From contig JACXWD010000002.1 of NCBI GenBank assembly GCA_014764515.1, positions 1 to 64,000 on the forward strand: a stretch of DNA of 64,000 nt. The letters run 5' to 3'. The stretch's first letter is position 1. Each line of letters starts with the position of its first letter. The position numbers were made by a program, and so were the translations under genes. The notes beneath the pieces are model-generated. The model searched no databases and was not told the DNA's origin. It saw only the letters and a program-made list of their open reading frames with translations. The DNA is from Candidatus Polarisedimenticola svalbardensis (GTDB taxonomy: Bacteria; Acidobacteriota; Polarisedimenticolia; Polarisedimenticolales; Polarisedimenticolaceae). Of this stretch, positions 31,544 through 40,494 are shown piece after piece.

Positions 31544-32490
31544 TGCGTTACGGATATCTCTTCCCGGGCCAGGGCGCTCAGTACCCCGGCATGGGGCGCG
31601 ATCTCGCCGAGACGTACCCTGAAGCGAGGCAGGTTTTTGAGGAGGCCGACGAAGCCCTGGGCTTCTCCCTGTCCGAGCTGTGCTGGAGTGGGACGGTGGA
31701 CCAGCTGGCGCTGACGGAGCATACCCAGCCGGCGATCCTGACCCATTCAGTGGCGACCCTGCGCGTACTGGAGAAACTGGGAGCCCCGGCTCCGGTGGCG
31801 GCCGCCGGCCACAGTCTCGGCGAATATTCGGCCCATGTGGCGGCAGGGACCCTGTCCTTCGCCAATGCGGTCCGGACCGTGCGCTCCCGGGGACGGTTCA
31901 TGCAGGAGGCGGTGCCGGTCGGTGTGGGGGCGATGGCCGCCATCATCGGGTTCGAGCCGGACCAACTGGACGAGGTTCTGCAGGACACCGCCAGAGGTGA
32001 GGTCCTGTCTGCCGCCAACCTGAACAGTCCGGGACAGACCGTGATCGCCGGCCACGCCGGGGCGGTGGCACGGGCGGTGGAGCAGGCCCGGGAAAAGGGC
32101 GCCCGCAAGGCGGTGCCGTTGACCGTCAGCGCACCGTTTCACTGTTCTCTCATGGAGCCGGCCGCCGAGGGTCTGGCCGAGGTGCTGGGCAGAGTGGAAT
32201 TTTCATCGCCGGCGGTGCCGGTGTTCGCCAACGTGGATGGAGGCCCGGTCCTGTCCGGTGACCGGGCCCGGGCGCTGCTGCTGGAGCAGGTCTGCGCTCC
32301 GGTGCGATGGATCGACGTCATCACCCGGATGATCGAAGCCGGTGTGGAATCGTTCGTTGAAATCGGACCGGGCAAGGTCCTCTCCGGGCTGTCCAAGAGA
32401 ATCGACCGCAAGGTGCCTGCATCCGCCGCCGGTGATGTCCCGGGAGTAGAGAAGATTATGGCCGGCTTCGGGAGGGACAGCGATGGTTGA
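31543..32490 (+). CDS. fabD: Malonyl-CoA:ACP transacylase
   Basis: A 315-residue acyltransferase transferring malonyl from CoA to ACP. Signatures: FPGQGAQYPGMG at the start, nucleophile GHSLGEYSA (Ser about 91) and the catalytic His in SAPFHCSLM. Length is standard. It overlaps fabH by one base and fabG by eight bases, so translation is coupled. Confidence 0.96.
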   Translation: MRYGYLFPGQGAQYPGMGRDLAETYPEARQVFEEADEALGFSLSELCWSGTVDQLALTEHTQPAILTHSVATLRVLEKLGAPAPVAAAGHSLGEYSAHVAAGTLSFANAVRTVRSRGRFMQEAVPVGVGAMAAIIGFEPDQLDEVLQDTARGEVLSAANLNSPGQTVIAGHAGAVARAVEQAREKGARKAVPLTVSAPFHCSLMEPAAEGLAEVLGRVEFSSPAVPVFANVDGGPVLSGDRARALLLEQVCAPVRWIDVITRMIEAGVESFVEIGPGKVLSGLSKRIDRKVPASAAGDVPGVEKIMAGFGRDSDG

Positions 32491-33241
32491 TCAGGAGCGC
32501 AAACCGCTGGCAGGGCAGGTCGCCCTGGTGACCGGCGCGTCCCGGGGGATCGGGAAAGCGATCGCCTCGAGCCTGGCCGACGCCGGCGCCGACGTCATCG
32601 CCGCCGCGACCACCGAAGATTCGGTTCGGGAAACCGTAGACAGTATCCTCGGGGCCGGTGGGACCGCCACGGGGATCGCCATGGATGTCTCCGACGACGA
32701 CTCGGTGGCGGCGGCCCTTGAATCCATCAAGGAAGAACATGCTAAAATCTCGATCCTTGTGAACAACGCCGGTGTGACGCGGGACACGCTTCTGCTTCGT
32801 ATGAAGAAAGAAGATTGGGACTTCGTCATCGGCACCAACCTGGACGGTGTATACAGGCTCACAAGGGCGCTGGCTCCGGTAATGATCCGGGCCCGCTATG
32901 GAAGGATTGTGAATGTGACCTCGGTGGTCGGCGCCATAGGAAACCCGGGTCAGGGGAACTACGCCGCCTCCAAGGCCGGTATCGAGGGGTTCACCAGGAG
33001 CATGGCCAGGGAACTGGCCTCGCGGAACATCACGGTCAACTGTGTGGCGCCCGGTTTTATCGACACCGATATGACCCGGGGGCTGGACGAGAAGGCCAAA
33101 GAGGCACTGTTGTCCCAGGTTCCACTGGAGCGCCTCGGGACGGCGCAGGATGTGGCCAATGCGGTCATGTTCTTGCTGGGAGAGGAAGCTTCGTATATCA
33201 CGGGTAGCATCCTGCACGTTAACGGCGGCATGTACATGTAG
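32483..33241 (+). CDS. fabG: 3-oxoacyl-ACP reductase
   Basis: A 252-residue short-chain dehydrogenase, the NADPH-dependent ketoreductase of fatty-acid synthesis. Glycine-rich TGASRGIGKAIA (about 15-26), NNAGVTRD and the catalytic Ser-Tyr-Lys set with YAASKAG are visible. The FabG ending (HVNGGMYM) is typical. It overlaps fabD by eight bases and precedes acpP by 55 bases. Confidence 0.96.
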   Translation: MVDQERKPLAGQVALVTGASRGIGKAIASSLADAGADVIAAATTEDSVRETVDSILGAGGTATGIAMDVSDDDSVAAALESIKEEHAKISILVNNAGVTRDTLLLRMKKEDWDFVIGTNLDGVYRLTRALAPVMIRARYGRIVNVTSVVGAIGNPGQGNYAASKAGIEGFTRSMARELASRNITVNCVAPGFIDTDMTRGLDEKAKEALLSQVPLERLGTAQDVANAVMFLLGEEASYITGSILHVNGGMYM

Positions 33242-33296
33242 GCCGCCGCGATCTTGCACGAACTTGTAATTGAAACGTTTATCGGAGGAAAAACCA

Positions 33297-33533
33297 ATGG
33301 CTTCGGTTGAAGAAAAAGTCAAACACATTATCGTTGAGCAGCTCGGTGTCGATGAGGAAGAGGTCAAGTCGGAAGCGTCCTTTGTGGACGATCTGGGCGC
33401 CGATTCCCTGGACGTGGTCGAGCTGGTCATGGCGCTGGAAGAAGAGTTCGGCCTTGAGATCAGTGACGAAGACGCCGAGAAGCTCACAACCGTCAAACAG
33501 GCTGTGGACTTCATCAGCTCCCACGCGAAATAA
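33297..33533 (+). CDS. acpP: Acyl carrier protein
   Basis: A 78-residue acidic protein. The phosphopantetheine attachment site is Ser37 in [13 protein letters not shown]. Start ATG 33297 has the ribosome site CGGAGG nine bases upstream. The upstream in-frame ATG 33270 would add nine residues not found in ACP. The 55-base gap before it contains TTGCAC with a weak GTTTAT, so an extra internal promoter is possible but uncertain. Confidence 0.97.
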   Translation: MASVEEKVKHIIVEQLGVDEEEVKSEASFVDDLGADSLDVVELVMALEEEFGLEISDEDAEKLTTVKQAVDFISSHAK

Positions 33534-33580
33534 GCGCCCCCTGCACAGGGGGCCGCATGAGACGCGACGAGGAACAAACC

Positions 33581-34822
<1,242 letters not shown>

Positions 34823-34842
34823 ACTTCTTCAGGAGACCCCCA

Positions 34843-35628
34843 ATGAAGATCCTCGTAGGCCTGAAACATGTGCCGGATACGGAAACCAAGGTCAAGGTGG
34901 CGGATGATGGTGTGTCGCTGGTTGAGGCCGGCATCAAGTTCGTCATGTCGCCCTACGACGAATACGCCGTGGAAGAGGCGCTGAAACTGAAGGAAGCCGC
35001 CGGGGAAGGTGAAGTCCTCCTGGTCTGCGCCGGCCCGGAGTCGGCTACCGCCACCCTGAGGCAGGGTCTCGCCATGGGAGCCGATCGGGCCGTACTGATC
35101 CAGGACCCGAGATTTGACCGGGCCGACGGTCTGGTGCGGGCCTCGGCCCTGGCATCGGTCGCCACCCAAGAGTCGCCGGACCTGGTCCTTCTAGGGAAGC
35201 AGGGAGTCGGCACCGACGAAAGCCAGACCGTTCCGATGCTGGGAGAGCTTCTGGATCTGCCCCACGTCAGTGCGGTAGGAACCCTCGAGATCGTGGACGG
35301 ACGGTTTACCGCCCACCGGGAAATCGAAGGCGCCGTTGAAGTCATGGAAGGTTCGCTGCCTGCGATCCTCGGTTGCGAAAAGGGTCTCAATGAGCCGCGA
35401 TATGCATCTCTCAAAGGGATCATGCAGGCGAAGAAAAAGACCATCGATGTCCGCTCCGCCGCCGATGCAGGCATCGAAGATGGGGCACTGGGCGAAGGGA
35501 AGATGGTGGTCTGGGAAAAACTGGACCTGCCGGCCCCCAGAAGCGGCGCCCGCATCCTGGAAGGCGAGATCGATGACCAGGTAGTTGAACTTGTCCGGTG
35601 TCTGCGCGAAGAAGAGAAGGTGATCTGA
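34843..35628 (+). CDS. etfB: Electron transfer flavoprotein beta subunit
   Basis: A 261-residue ETF beta subunit, holding AMP and docking to acyl-CoA dehydrogenases. Hallmarks: start MKILVGLKHVPDTE, the GADRAVLI region and VLLGKQGVGTDE. Length fits. It follows fabF by 20 bases and shares one base with etfA. ETF carries electrons from beta-oxidation or branched-chain amino-acid breakdown to the quinone pool; ETF:quinone oxidoreductase is not in the window. Its place after biosynthetic fab genes is somewhat unusual. Confidence 0.95.
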   Translation: MKILVGLKHVPDTETKVKVADDGVSLVEAGIKFVMSPYDEYAVEEALKLKEAAGEGEVLLVCAGPESATATLRQGLAMGADRAVLIQDPRFDRADGLVRASALASVATQESPDLVLLGKQGVGTDESQTVPMLGELLDLPHVSAVGTLEIVDGRFTAHREIEGAVEVMEGSLPAILGCEKGLNEPRYASLKGIMQAKKKTIDVRSAADAGIEDGALGEGKMVVWEKLDLPAPRSGARILEGEIDDQVVELVRCLREEEKVI

Positions 35629-36614
35629 TGGGAGCCAACGTACTCGTATTTGCCGAACGTCGTGAGGGCAGCCTCAAGCGGCCCGCCCTGGAAGCGCTGT
35701 CCGCAGCCCGTTCCGCCGCCGATATCCTGGGCGGTAGTGTGGTAGTCCTCGCCCTAGGGAGCGGTGCCGCGGCCCACGCCGAAGAGCTGGGAAAACACGG
35801 CGCCGACCGCCTGCTCACAGCCGAGGCGCCCTGGCTGGACATGTACGTTCCGGAAGCGTACGCCGCCACGCTGGCGGCTGCAGCCGGCGATGTAGACGCC
35901 GGTCTCGTGCTGGTGCCGGCCACCAGCATGGGCAAAGACATGGCGCCTCGTGTGGCTGCCGCGCTCAAAACCGGGATGCTCAGCGACGTTACCGATCTTG
36001 AAGCTTCCGCCGACGGCACGCTGCGCTGCACGCGGCCGGTGTTCTCCGGCAAGGCGAACGCCATCGTTGCCATTCCGGCCGCAAGGCCGGCGGTGGCATC
36101 CCTTCGCCCCAACGTATTTCCGGTGAAGGAAACCGGCGGCGGCGCAGCGGAAACAGGGTCGGTGGAGCCGGCGCTTGCCGAGGACAAGGTCCGGGTGCGA
36201 GCGGTTCGTCTCGAGAAACCGGCGGAGGCCGAACTGGACGTGGCCGAAGCTTCGGTCATCGTGTCCGGCGGCAGGGGGATCAAGGGTGCGGAGAACTTCA
36301 AGCTGATCCGCGAACTGGCGGAGCCCCTTGGTGCAGCAGTCGGTGCTTCGCGTGCCGTTGTGGACGCCGGCTGGATCGCTCATTCCCACCAGGTAGGCCA
36401 GACCGGCAAGGTGGTGTCCCCGAACCTTTACATCGCCTGCGGAATATCCGGTGCGATCCAGCACCTGGCAGGCATGTCCTCTTCCAAGGTGATCGTCGCC
36501 ATCAACAAGGACCCGGAGGCCCCGATCTTCAAGATCGCCGATTACGGCATCGTAGGCGACCTGTTCGAGGTCGTGCCCAAACTGGCGGAGGCGGTCCGGA
36601 ATTTGAATTCCTGA
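35628..36614 (+). CDS. etfA: Electron transfer flavoprotein alpha subunit
   Basis: A 328-residue ETF alpha subunit binding FAD. The FAD signature is present near the C terminus: GGRGIKG, then [24 protein letters not shown] (split at 238-262), then CGISGAIQH and [11 protein letters not shown]. Start ATG 35628 overlaps the etfB stop; an earlier in-frame start at 35598 lies inside etfB. It is convergent with the GAPDH gene, with a 20-base gap and no clear terminator. Confidence 0.96.
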   Translation: MGANVLVFAERREGSLKRPALEALSAARSAADILGGSVVVLALGSGAAAHAEELGKHGADRLLTAEAPWLDMYVPEAYAATLAAAAGDVDAGLVLVPATSMGKDMAPRVAAALKTGMLSDVTDLEASADGTLRCTRPVFSGKANAIVAIPAARPAVASLRPNVFPVKETGGGAAETGSVEPALAEDKVRVRAVRLEKPAEAELDVAEASVIVSGGRGIKGAENFKLIRELAEPLGAAVGASRAVVDAGWIAHSHQVGQTGKVVSPNLYIACGISGAIQHLAGMSSSKVIVAINKDPEAPIFKIADYGIVGDLFEVVPKLAEAVRNLNS

Positions 36615-36634
36615 TTCGGAACCGCAGGCCGGTA

Positions 36635-37708
36635 CTAGACTTCGTCGGTGAAGAAATCCTTGAGGCACTGGATGCGGTCTTCGTAGTCATCGGGGTACAG
36701 CAGCCAGGTTGCGGCCGACACCGATGACAGCAGCGAGTTGCCGTCCTGGGGTGTGAAGCAGTAGCCGATGACCTCGTTGTCATTGCGAACGGTCAGGGAC
36801 GTCACCGGCAGTACGGTGGTGTTCAGGATGCGGCCGAAATGGCCATGATCCCGGCCGTAGGAAAACACGGCGTTGGCCGATGTCTTGTAGGTGATGGCGA
36901 CCCGGTCGTTGGCCTGAATCTTTTCCAGCAATTTGTCCTTGTCGGTAGGGTTCTTGACCTTGATGTCGAAGAAGATCGTATGCATGTACTGGGAATTGAG
37001 CTTGATCGCCGACGAGAAAATGTTCAGGTCGTAACCCAGGGTCTTGAAAAGATGCCAGGCGTCCCGTGCGTGATGGGTTCCGAACCGGGCGTCATTGTGG
37101 GTTCCGACCTGGGGCGCCGGTACGAAGCCGCCGTCCTGAGAGATGTCGTTGGCCCGGCGCATACAGACGAAACGGCCGTCCACCAGGTTGGCGGGGCCGC
37201 CGTCATCCAGGGCCAGGGTCTCCAGCAGTACCGAAAGATTATGTGTGTTGCACGACACCACCTGGATGAACTGATCCTCGCCTCGAACCAGGGAATGGTC
37301 GTTGACACCACGTGCGTACGGTTTTCCGAATCCGAATTCGCTGCCCTGGGCGATGAACCCCAGAGTGTCTGAAGTGAATTTTTCGTAATATTCATTTTTA
37401 TTGCTGGTGCCGACGCCGGAGGGGGTGCAGTCGATTACCACCGAGGCCCTTTTCAAGGCTTCCACCGTCTCGAAGGTCGGTTCCATTCCCAGGTCCTGGA
37501 ACCCCTTGACCGCAGGATCGTCGGTGCAGAGCTTCGCACCCCGGCGGATCAGGTCCTTGACCTTGGAACGGTCGGTCAAAAGGGGAGTGCGCTTGTGGAA
37601 AGTGACCTCGTCAATCCCCAGATGATCCTTCATGGAGGTCAGGAGGCCGATAAGCGGCTCGCCGATGGTTCCGGTTCCGATTACGTGGACGACTGCGTTT
37701 GATGACAT
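36635..37708 (-). CDS. Type II (archaeal-type) glyceraldehyde-3-phosphate dehydrogenase
   Basis: A 357-residue enzyme. The N-terminal Rossmann motif is GTGTIGEP (11-18), and the catalytic Cys153 is in VVSCNTHNLSVLL, matching the archaeal SCNT motif rather than the bacterial ASCTTNCLAP motif of GapA. Further family blocks are DCTPSGVG and GSEFGFGKPYARGVND. Archaeal type II GAPDH uses NAD(P) and oxidises G3P to 1,3-bisphosphoglycerate. No other GAPDH is in the window. The gene is divergent from hprK, with promoter signals facing both ways, and a CGGAGAA ribosome site precedes the ATG. This type is scattered in bacteria and is probably an ancient transfer. A gluconeogenic or glycolytic role cannot be chosen. 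Confidence 0.9.
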   Translation of the reverse strand: MSSNAVVHVIGTGTIGEPLIGLLTSMKDHLGIDEVTFHKRTPLLTDRSKVKDLIRRGAKLCTDDPAVKGFQDLGMEPTFETVEALKRASVVIDCTPSGVGTSNKNEYYEKFTSDTLGFIAQGSEFGFGKPYARGVNDHSLVRGEDQFIQVVSCNTHNLSVLLETLALDDGGPANLVDGRFVCMRRANDISQDGGFVPAPQVGTHNDARFGTHHARDAWHLFKTLGYDLNIFSSAIKLNSQYMHTIFFDIKVKNPTDKDKLLEKIQANDRVAITYKTSANAVFSYGRDHGHFGRILNTTVLPVTSLTVRNDNEVIGYCFTPQDGNSLLSSVSAATWLLYPDDYEDRIQCLKDFFTDEV

Positions 37709-37766
37709 GCTGTTCTCCGATAGGGTATTTTCCGTTGATGGGTGCTACCGTTACAGACGGAAAAGC

Positions 37767-37796
37767 ACTATGACATGGCGAAAGCGAACGTGTCAA
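37767..37796 (-). promoter_or_regulatory. Candidate sigma70 promoter for type II GAPDH
   Basis: On the minus strand TTGACA (37796-37791), an 18-base spacer and CATAGT (37772-37767). The -35 is perfect and the -10 is four of six. Transcription from about 37760 gives a leader of about 50 bases. Confidence 0.5.
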
Positions 37797-37829
37797 CGCG
37801 GCCCTCGATCCGGTCTGTGAGCGGGTTTG

Positions 37830-37858
37830 TTGACAGCTTGCCCAACGGTTTCTAGAAT
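37830..37858 (+). promoter_or_regulatory. Sigma70 promoter for the hprK-ptsI operon
   Basis: TTGACA (37830-37835), a 17-base spacer and TAGAAT (37853-37858). Predicted start near 37865. This rules out the upstream in-frame start at 37827 for hprK and points to TTG 37896. Confidence 0.8.
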
Positions 37859-37895
37859 CTGCAAGTACAATTCTCTCAACCATTTGGAGAGATTC

Positions 37896-38900
37896 TTGAG
37901 CGAGCACGAAAGCAGCGTTATCCCGACAATGGCGGTGCGCGAACTGCTCACCGATCAGGCGGCCGAAGATCTCGGGCTGGAGCTGCTCTGCGGCGGTGAC
38001 GGTCTGGACAACCTAATCAACCGGCCGCGCATCCAGAAACCGGGCCTGGCCCTGGCCGGCTACCTGGAATACATCCATCCCGGCCGGGTGCAGATTCTGG
38101 GAAAATCGGAGATCCAGTTCCTTTCGGAGCGTGCTCCGGCGGAGCGCAGCCGGATCGCCGCCATGGTCTGCCGCCACGGCGTATCGTGTTTCGTGGTTAC
38201 GGAGAACCTGGAGCCGGCGAATGAACTGCTGGACGAGGCCGAGACTGCAGGCGTGCCGCTGTTCCGCACCGACCTGCCCACATCCCAGGTAATCGATGGC
38301 CTGACCGGATTCCTCCAGAACCGCCTGGCGCCTCGTGCGGTGATGCACGGCGTCCTCGTGGACGTCTACGGACTGGGAGTTTTCATCATCGGCGACTCCG
38401 GGATAGGCAAGAGCGAATGTGCCCTGGACCTGGTGGTCCGAGGCCACCGGCTGGTATCGGACGATGTGGCCGAGATGAAGCGGCTGGGGCCCAGGATCGT
38501 CGGCACCGGACCGGAGCTGACCCGCCACCACATGGAGCTCCGGGGCCTGGGTATCGTCAACGTCAAGGATCTGTTCGGAGTCGCATCGGTGCGGATCACC
38601 AAGGATGTGGAGTTCGTCATCCGGCTGGACCACTGGGCGGACGACAAGAAATACGAGCGCCTCGGCCTGGATGACCGGGAATACGATATCCTCGGTATTC
38701 GTTTGCCGTTCGTGGAGATGCCGGTAGGCCCGGGAAGGAATCTGTCGGTTCTCATCGAGGTGGCGGCCCGGAACCACCTGCTGAAACTGAAAGGCTACCA
38801 CCCGGCCCGGGAGCTGGCCCGCAAGCTGGGCCGCCAACTGCGTGAAGGCGGCAGGGACGACATGGAGACGGAAACCGAAAAAGAAGGTGGTGAGCGTTGA
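37896..38900 (+). CDS. hprK: HPr kinase/phosphorylase
   Basis: A 334-residue bifunctional enzyme that phosphorylates or dephosphorylates Ser46 of HPr. The N-terminal regulatory domain (about 10-135) is followed by the catalytic domain with Walker A GDSGIGKSE (about 166-174), LVSDDVAEM and the HprK motif GPRIVGTGPELTRHHMELRG (residues by position around 201-220). The start is TTG 37896 with GGAGAGA four bases upstream, placed after the predicted transcription start. ATG 37929 is an alternative. The substrate Ser46 of HPr, encoded three genes later, is intact. Confidence 0.94.
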   Translation: MSEHESSVIPTMAVRELLTDQAAEDLGLELLCGGDGLDNLINRPRIQKPGLALAGYLEYIHPGRVQILGKSEIQFLSERAPAERSRIAAMVCRHGVSCFVVTENLEPANELLDEAETAGVPLFRTDLPTSQVIDGLTGFLQNRLAPRAVMHGVLVDVYGLGVFIIGDSGIGKSECALDLVVRGHRLVSDDVAEMKRLGPRIVGTGPELTRHHMELRGLGIVNVKDLFGVASVRITKDVEFVIRLDHWADDKKYERLGLDDREYDILGIRLPFVEMPVGPGRNLSVLIEVAARNHLLKLKGYHPARELARKLGRQLREGGRDDMETETEKEGGER

Positions 38901-39766
38901 AGATGGACAGCCTCGTGATCATTACCGGATTGTCCGGTTCCGGGAAATCCCTGGCCGGGAATTGCCTGGAAGATCTCGGGTTCTTCTGTGTGGACAACCT
39001 TCCGATCAGCCTCATCCGGCCTTTCTGCGACATGGCGCGGCGCAGCACCGACCCGCCCCGGCGATCGGCACTGGTGGTGGATATTCGCGAAGGTGCGGCT
39101 ATCCGCAAACTGCCGGACACCTTGCAGGCGCTGCGTGGAATGGATATCCCGCTGCAGGTTCTGTTCTTCGAGTGCAGCGACGAGGTGCTCAAGAGGCGGT
39201 TCAGCGAAACACGCAGACCCCACCCGATGGCCGGCCACACCGCCACCCTTGAAGATGCAATCGTCCTTGAAAGAATGGAGATGGCGGCGATCCGGGATTT
39301 CGCCGACCGCATCATCGATACGGATCGCTTCAACGCCCATCAGCTCAAGGCATACCTCAGTAACGCATTCGGAGGGGCTGCCGACAGCAGGTCGTTGAAC
39401 ATCAACGTCCTTTCGTTCGGCTTCAAGTACGGGATTCCCGCCGAAGCCGACCTGGTTCTGGATGTGAGGTTCATCTCGAACCCCTATTTCGTGGAAGGGC
39501 TGAGGAACATGACCGGGCAGGACGGGCCGGTTCAGGAGTTCCTGCTGCAACAGCCGGAGACGGAAGCGTTCGCGTCTCGTCTGAAAGACTTTCTGGGATT
39601 CCTGGTGCCTCTGTACACCAAGGAAGGGAAGACCTATCTCACCGTGGCCATCGGATGCACCGGCGGCAAACACCGCTCGGTCTACCTGGCCGGGGAACTG
39701 GGCCGGCACCTTGAAGGCGAGGGACTGGCGGCTACGATCAACCACCGGGACCTGGGCCGGGAATAA
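38897..39766 (+). CDS. rapZ: RapZ/YvcJ family nucleotide-binding protein
   Basis: A 289-residue protein with Walker A GLSGSGKS (about 11-18), the family block LEDLGFFCVDNLP and the C-terminal GCTGGKHRSVYLA. In E. coli RapZ guides RNase E to a small RNA controlling glucosamine-6-phosphate synthase, while Bacillus YvcJ affects competence. In PTS clusters its task is less clear. Start TTG 38897 overlaps the hprK stop by four bases with AAGGTGG six bases upstream; ATG 38903 is also possible. Numbering here counts from TTG. Confidence 0.92.
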   Translation: MKMDSLVIITGLSGSGKSLAGNCLEDLGFFCVDNLPISLIRPFCDMARRSTDPPRRSALVVDIREGAAIRKLPDTLQALRGMDIPLQVLFFECSDEVLKRRFSETRRPHPMAGHTATLEDAIVLERMEMAAIRDFADRIIDTDRFNAHQLKAYLSNAFGGAADSRSLNINVLSFGFKYGIPAEADLVLDVRFISNPYFVEGLRNMTGQDGPVQEFLLQQPETEAFASRLKDFLGFLVPLYTKEGKTYLTVAIGCTGGKHRSVYLAGELGRHLEGEGLAATINHRDLGRE

Positions 39767-39784
39767 CCGGGAAGGATGGGGCCG

Positions 39785-40228
39785 ATGCGCGGATTGCTGG
39801 TAGTTACCCACGGCAGGTTTGCGGAAGAGTTGGTCGCCGCGGCCAGGAGAATCGTCGGCGATCTCGAAGGGGTCGAAGCGGTCTCCATCGACTGGGATGA
39901 TGATGTGGATCGCGCCCGGGAATTGATCGAGGCCGGCATCGGGAAGCTGGACCTGGGAGACGGTGTACTGATCCTCACCGACATGTTCGGCGGGACACCG
40001 ACCAATATCGCCCTTTCCCTGGTAGACCCCGGCCGGGTGGAAATCGTTACCGGCGTCAATCTGCCGATGCTGATCAAGTTCACCAATATCCGGGGCCGGC
40101 TGGAACTCCATGAGTCGGCTGCCCGGATCGCCGAGCAGGGCCGCTCCTCAATCCACGTGGCTAGCGAGATCCTGGAAAGCCGCGCCGTTGAAAACGCGGA
40201 ATCCGGAGAAGACGGAGGACAGCCGTGA
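39785..40228 (+). CDS. PTS EIIA component, mannose/fructose/sorbose family
   Basis: A 147-residue EIIA-Man domain. The phosphorylated histidine is His9 in LLVVTHGRFAEEL, and LTDMFGGTPTNIAL is the second family signature. Normally HPr passes phosphate to EIIA and then to EIIB and a sugar. No EIIB, EIIC or EIID is encoded here, so the protein probably has a regulatory rather than a transport role. Start ATG 39785 has GAAGGA eight bases upstream; ATG 39776 overlaps that site. It overlaps ptsH by four bases. Confidence 0.9.
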   Translation: MRGLLVVTHGRFAEELVAAARRIVGDLEGVEAVSIDWDDDVDRARELIEAGIGKLDLGDGVLILTDMFGGTPTNIALSLVDPGRVEIVTGVNLPMLIKFTNIRGRLELHESAARIAEQGRSSIHVASEILESRAVENAESGEDGGQP

Positions 40229-40494
40229 CCGAGCGCACGCTGAAGATCTCCAATCGCCTGGGGCTTCACGCCAGAGCGGCGGCCCGGTTCGTCCATCTGG
40301 CCAACAGCTTCAAATCCAGGATCCTGGTACACAAGGGCAATGCCCGGGTGGACGGGAAATCGATACTCGGTCTGCTGACCCTGGCGGCGGCCAAGGGGAC
40401 CAGTCTGGGACTGTCCGCCGAAGGCGAGGACGAAGTCGAGGCGCTGGATGCCCTTGAAGGTCTGGTTCGGGACCGGTTCGGGGAGGAGGCGTGA
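40225..40494 (+). CDS. ptsH: Phosphocarrier protein HPr
   Basis: An 89-residue HPr. His15, the PEP-dependent phosphosite, lies in NRLGLHARAAARF, and Ser46, the HprK target, in DGKSILGLL. Both are at their canonical positions. Presence of Ser46 with a cognate hprK in the same operon indicates seryl regulation of the relay. GTG start overlaps the EIIA stop, and the stop overlaps ptsI. Confidence 0.95.
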   Translation: MTERTLKISNRLGLHARAAARFVHLANSFKSRILVHKGNARVDGKSILGLLTLAAAKGTSLGLSAEGEDEVEALDALEGLVRDRFGEEA

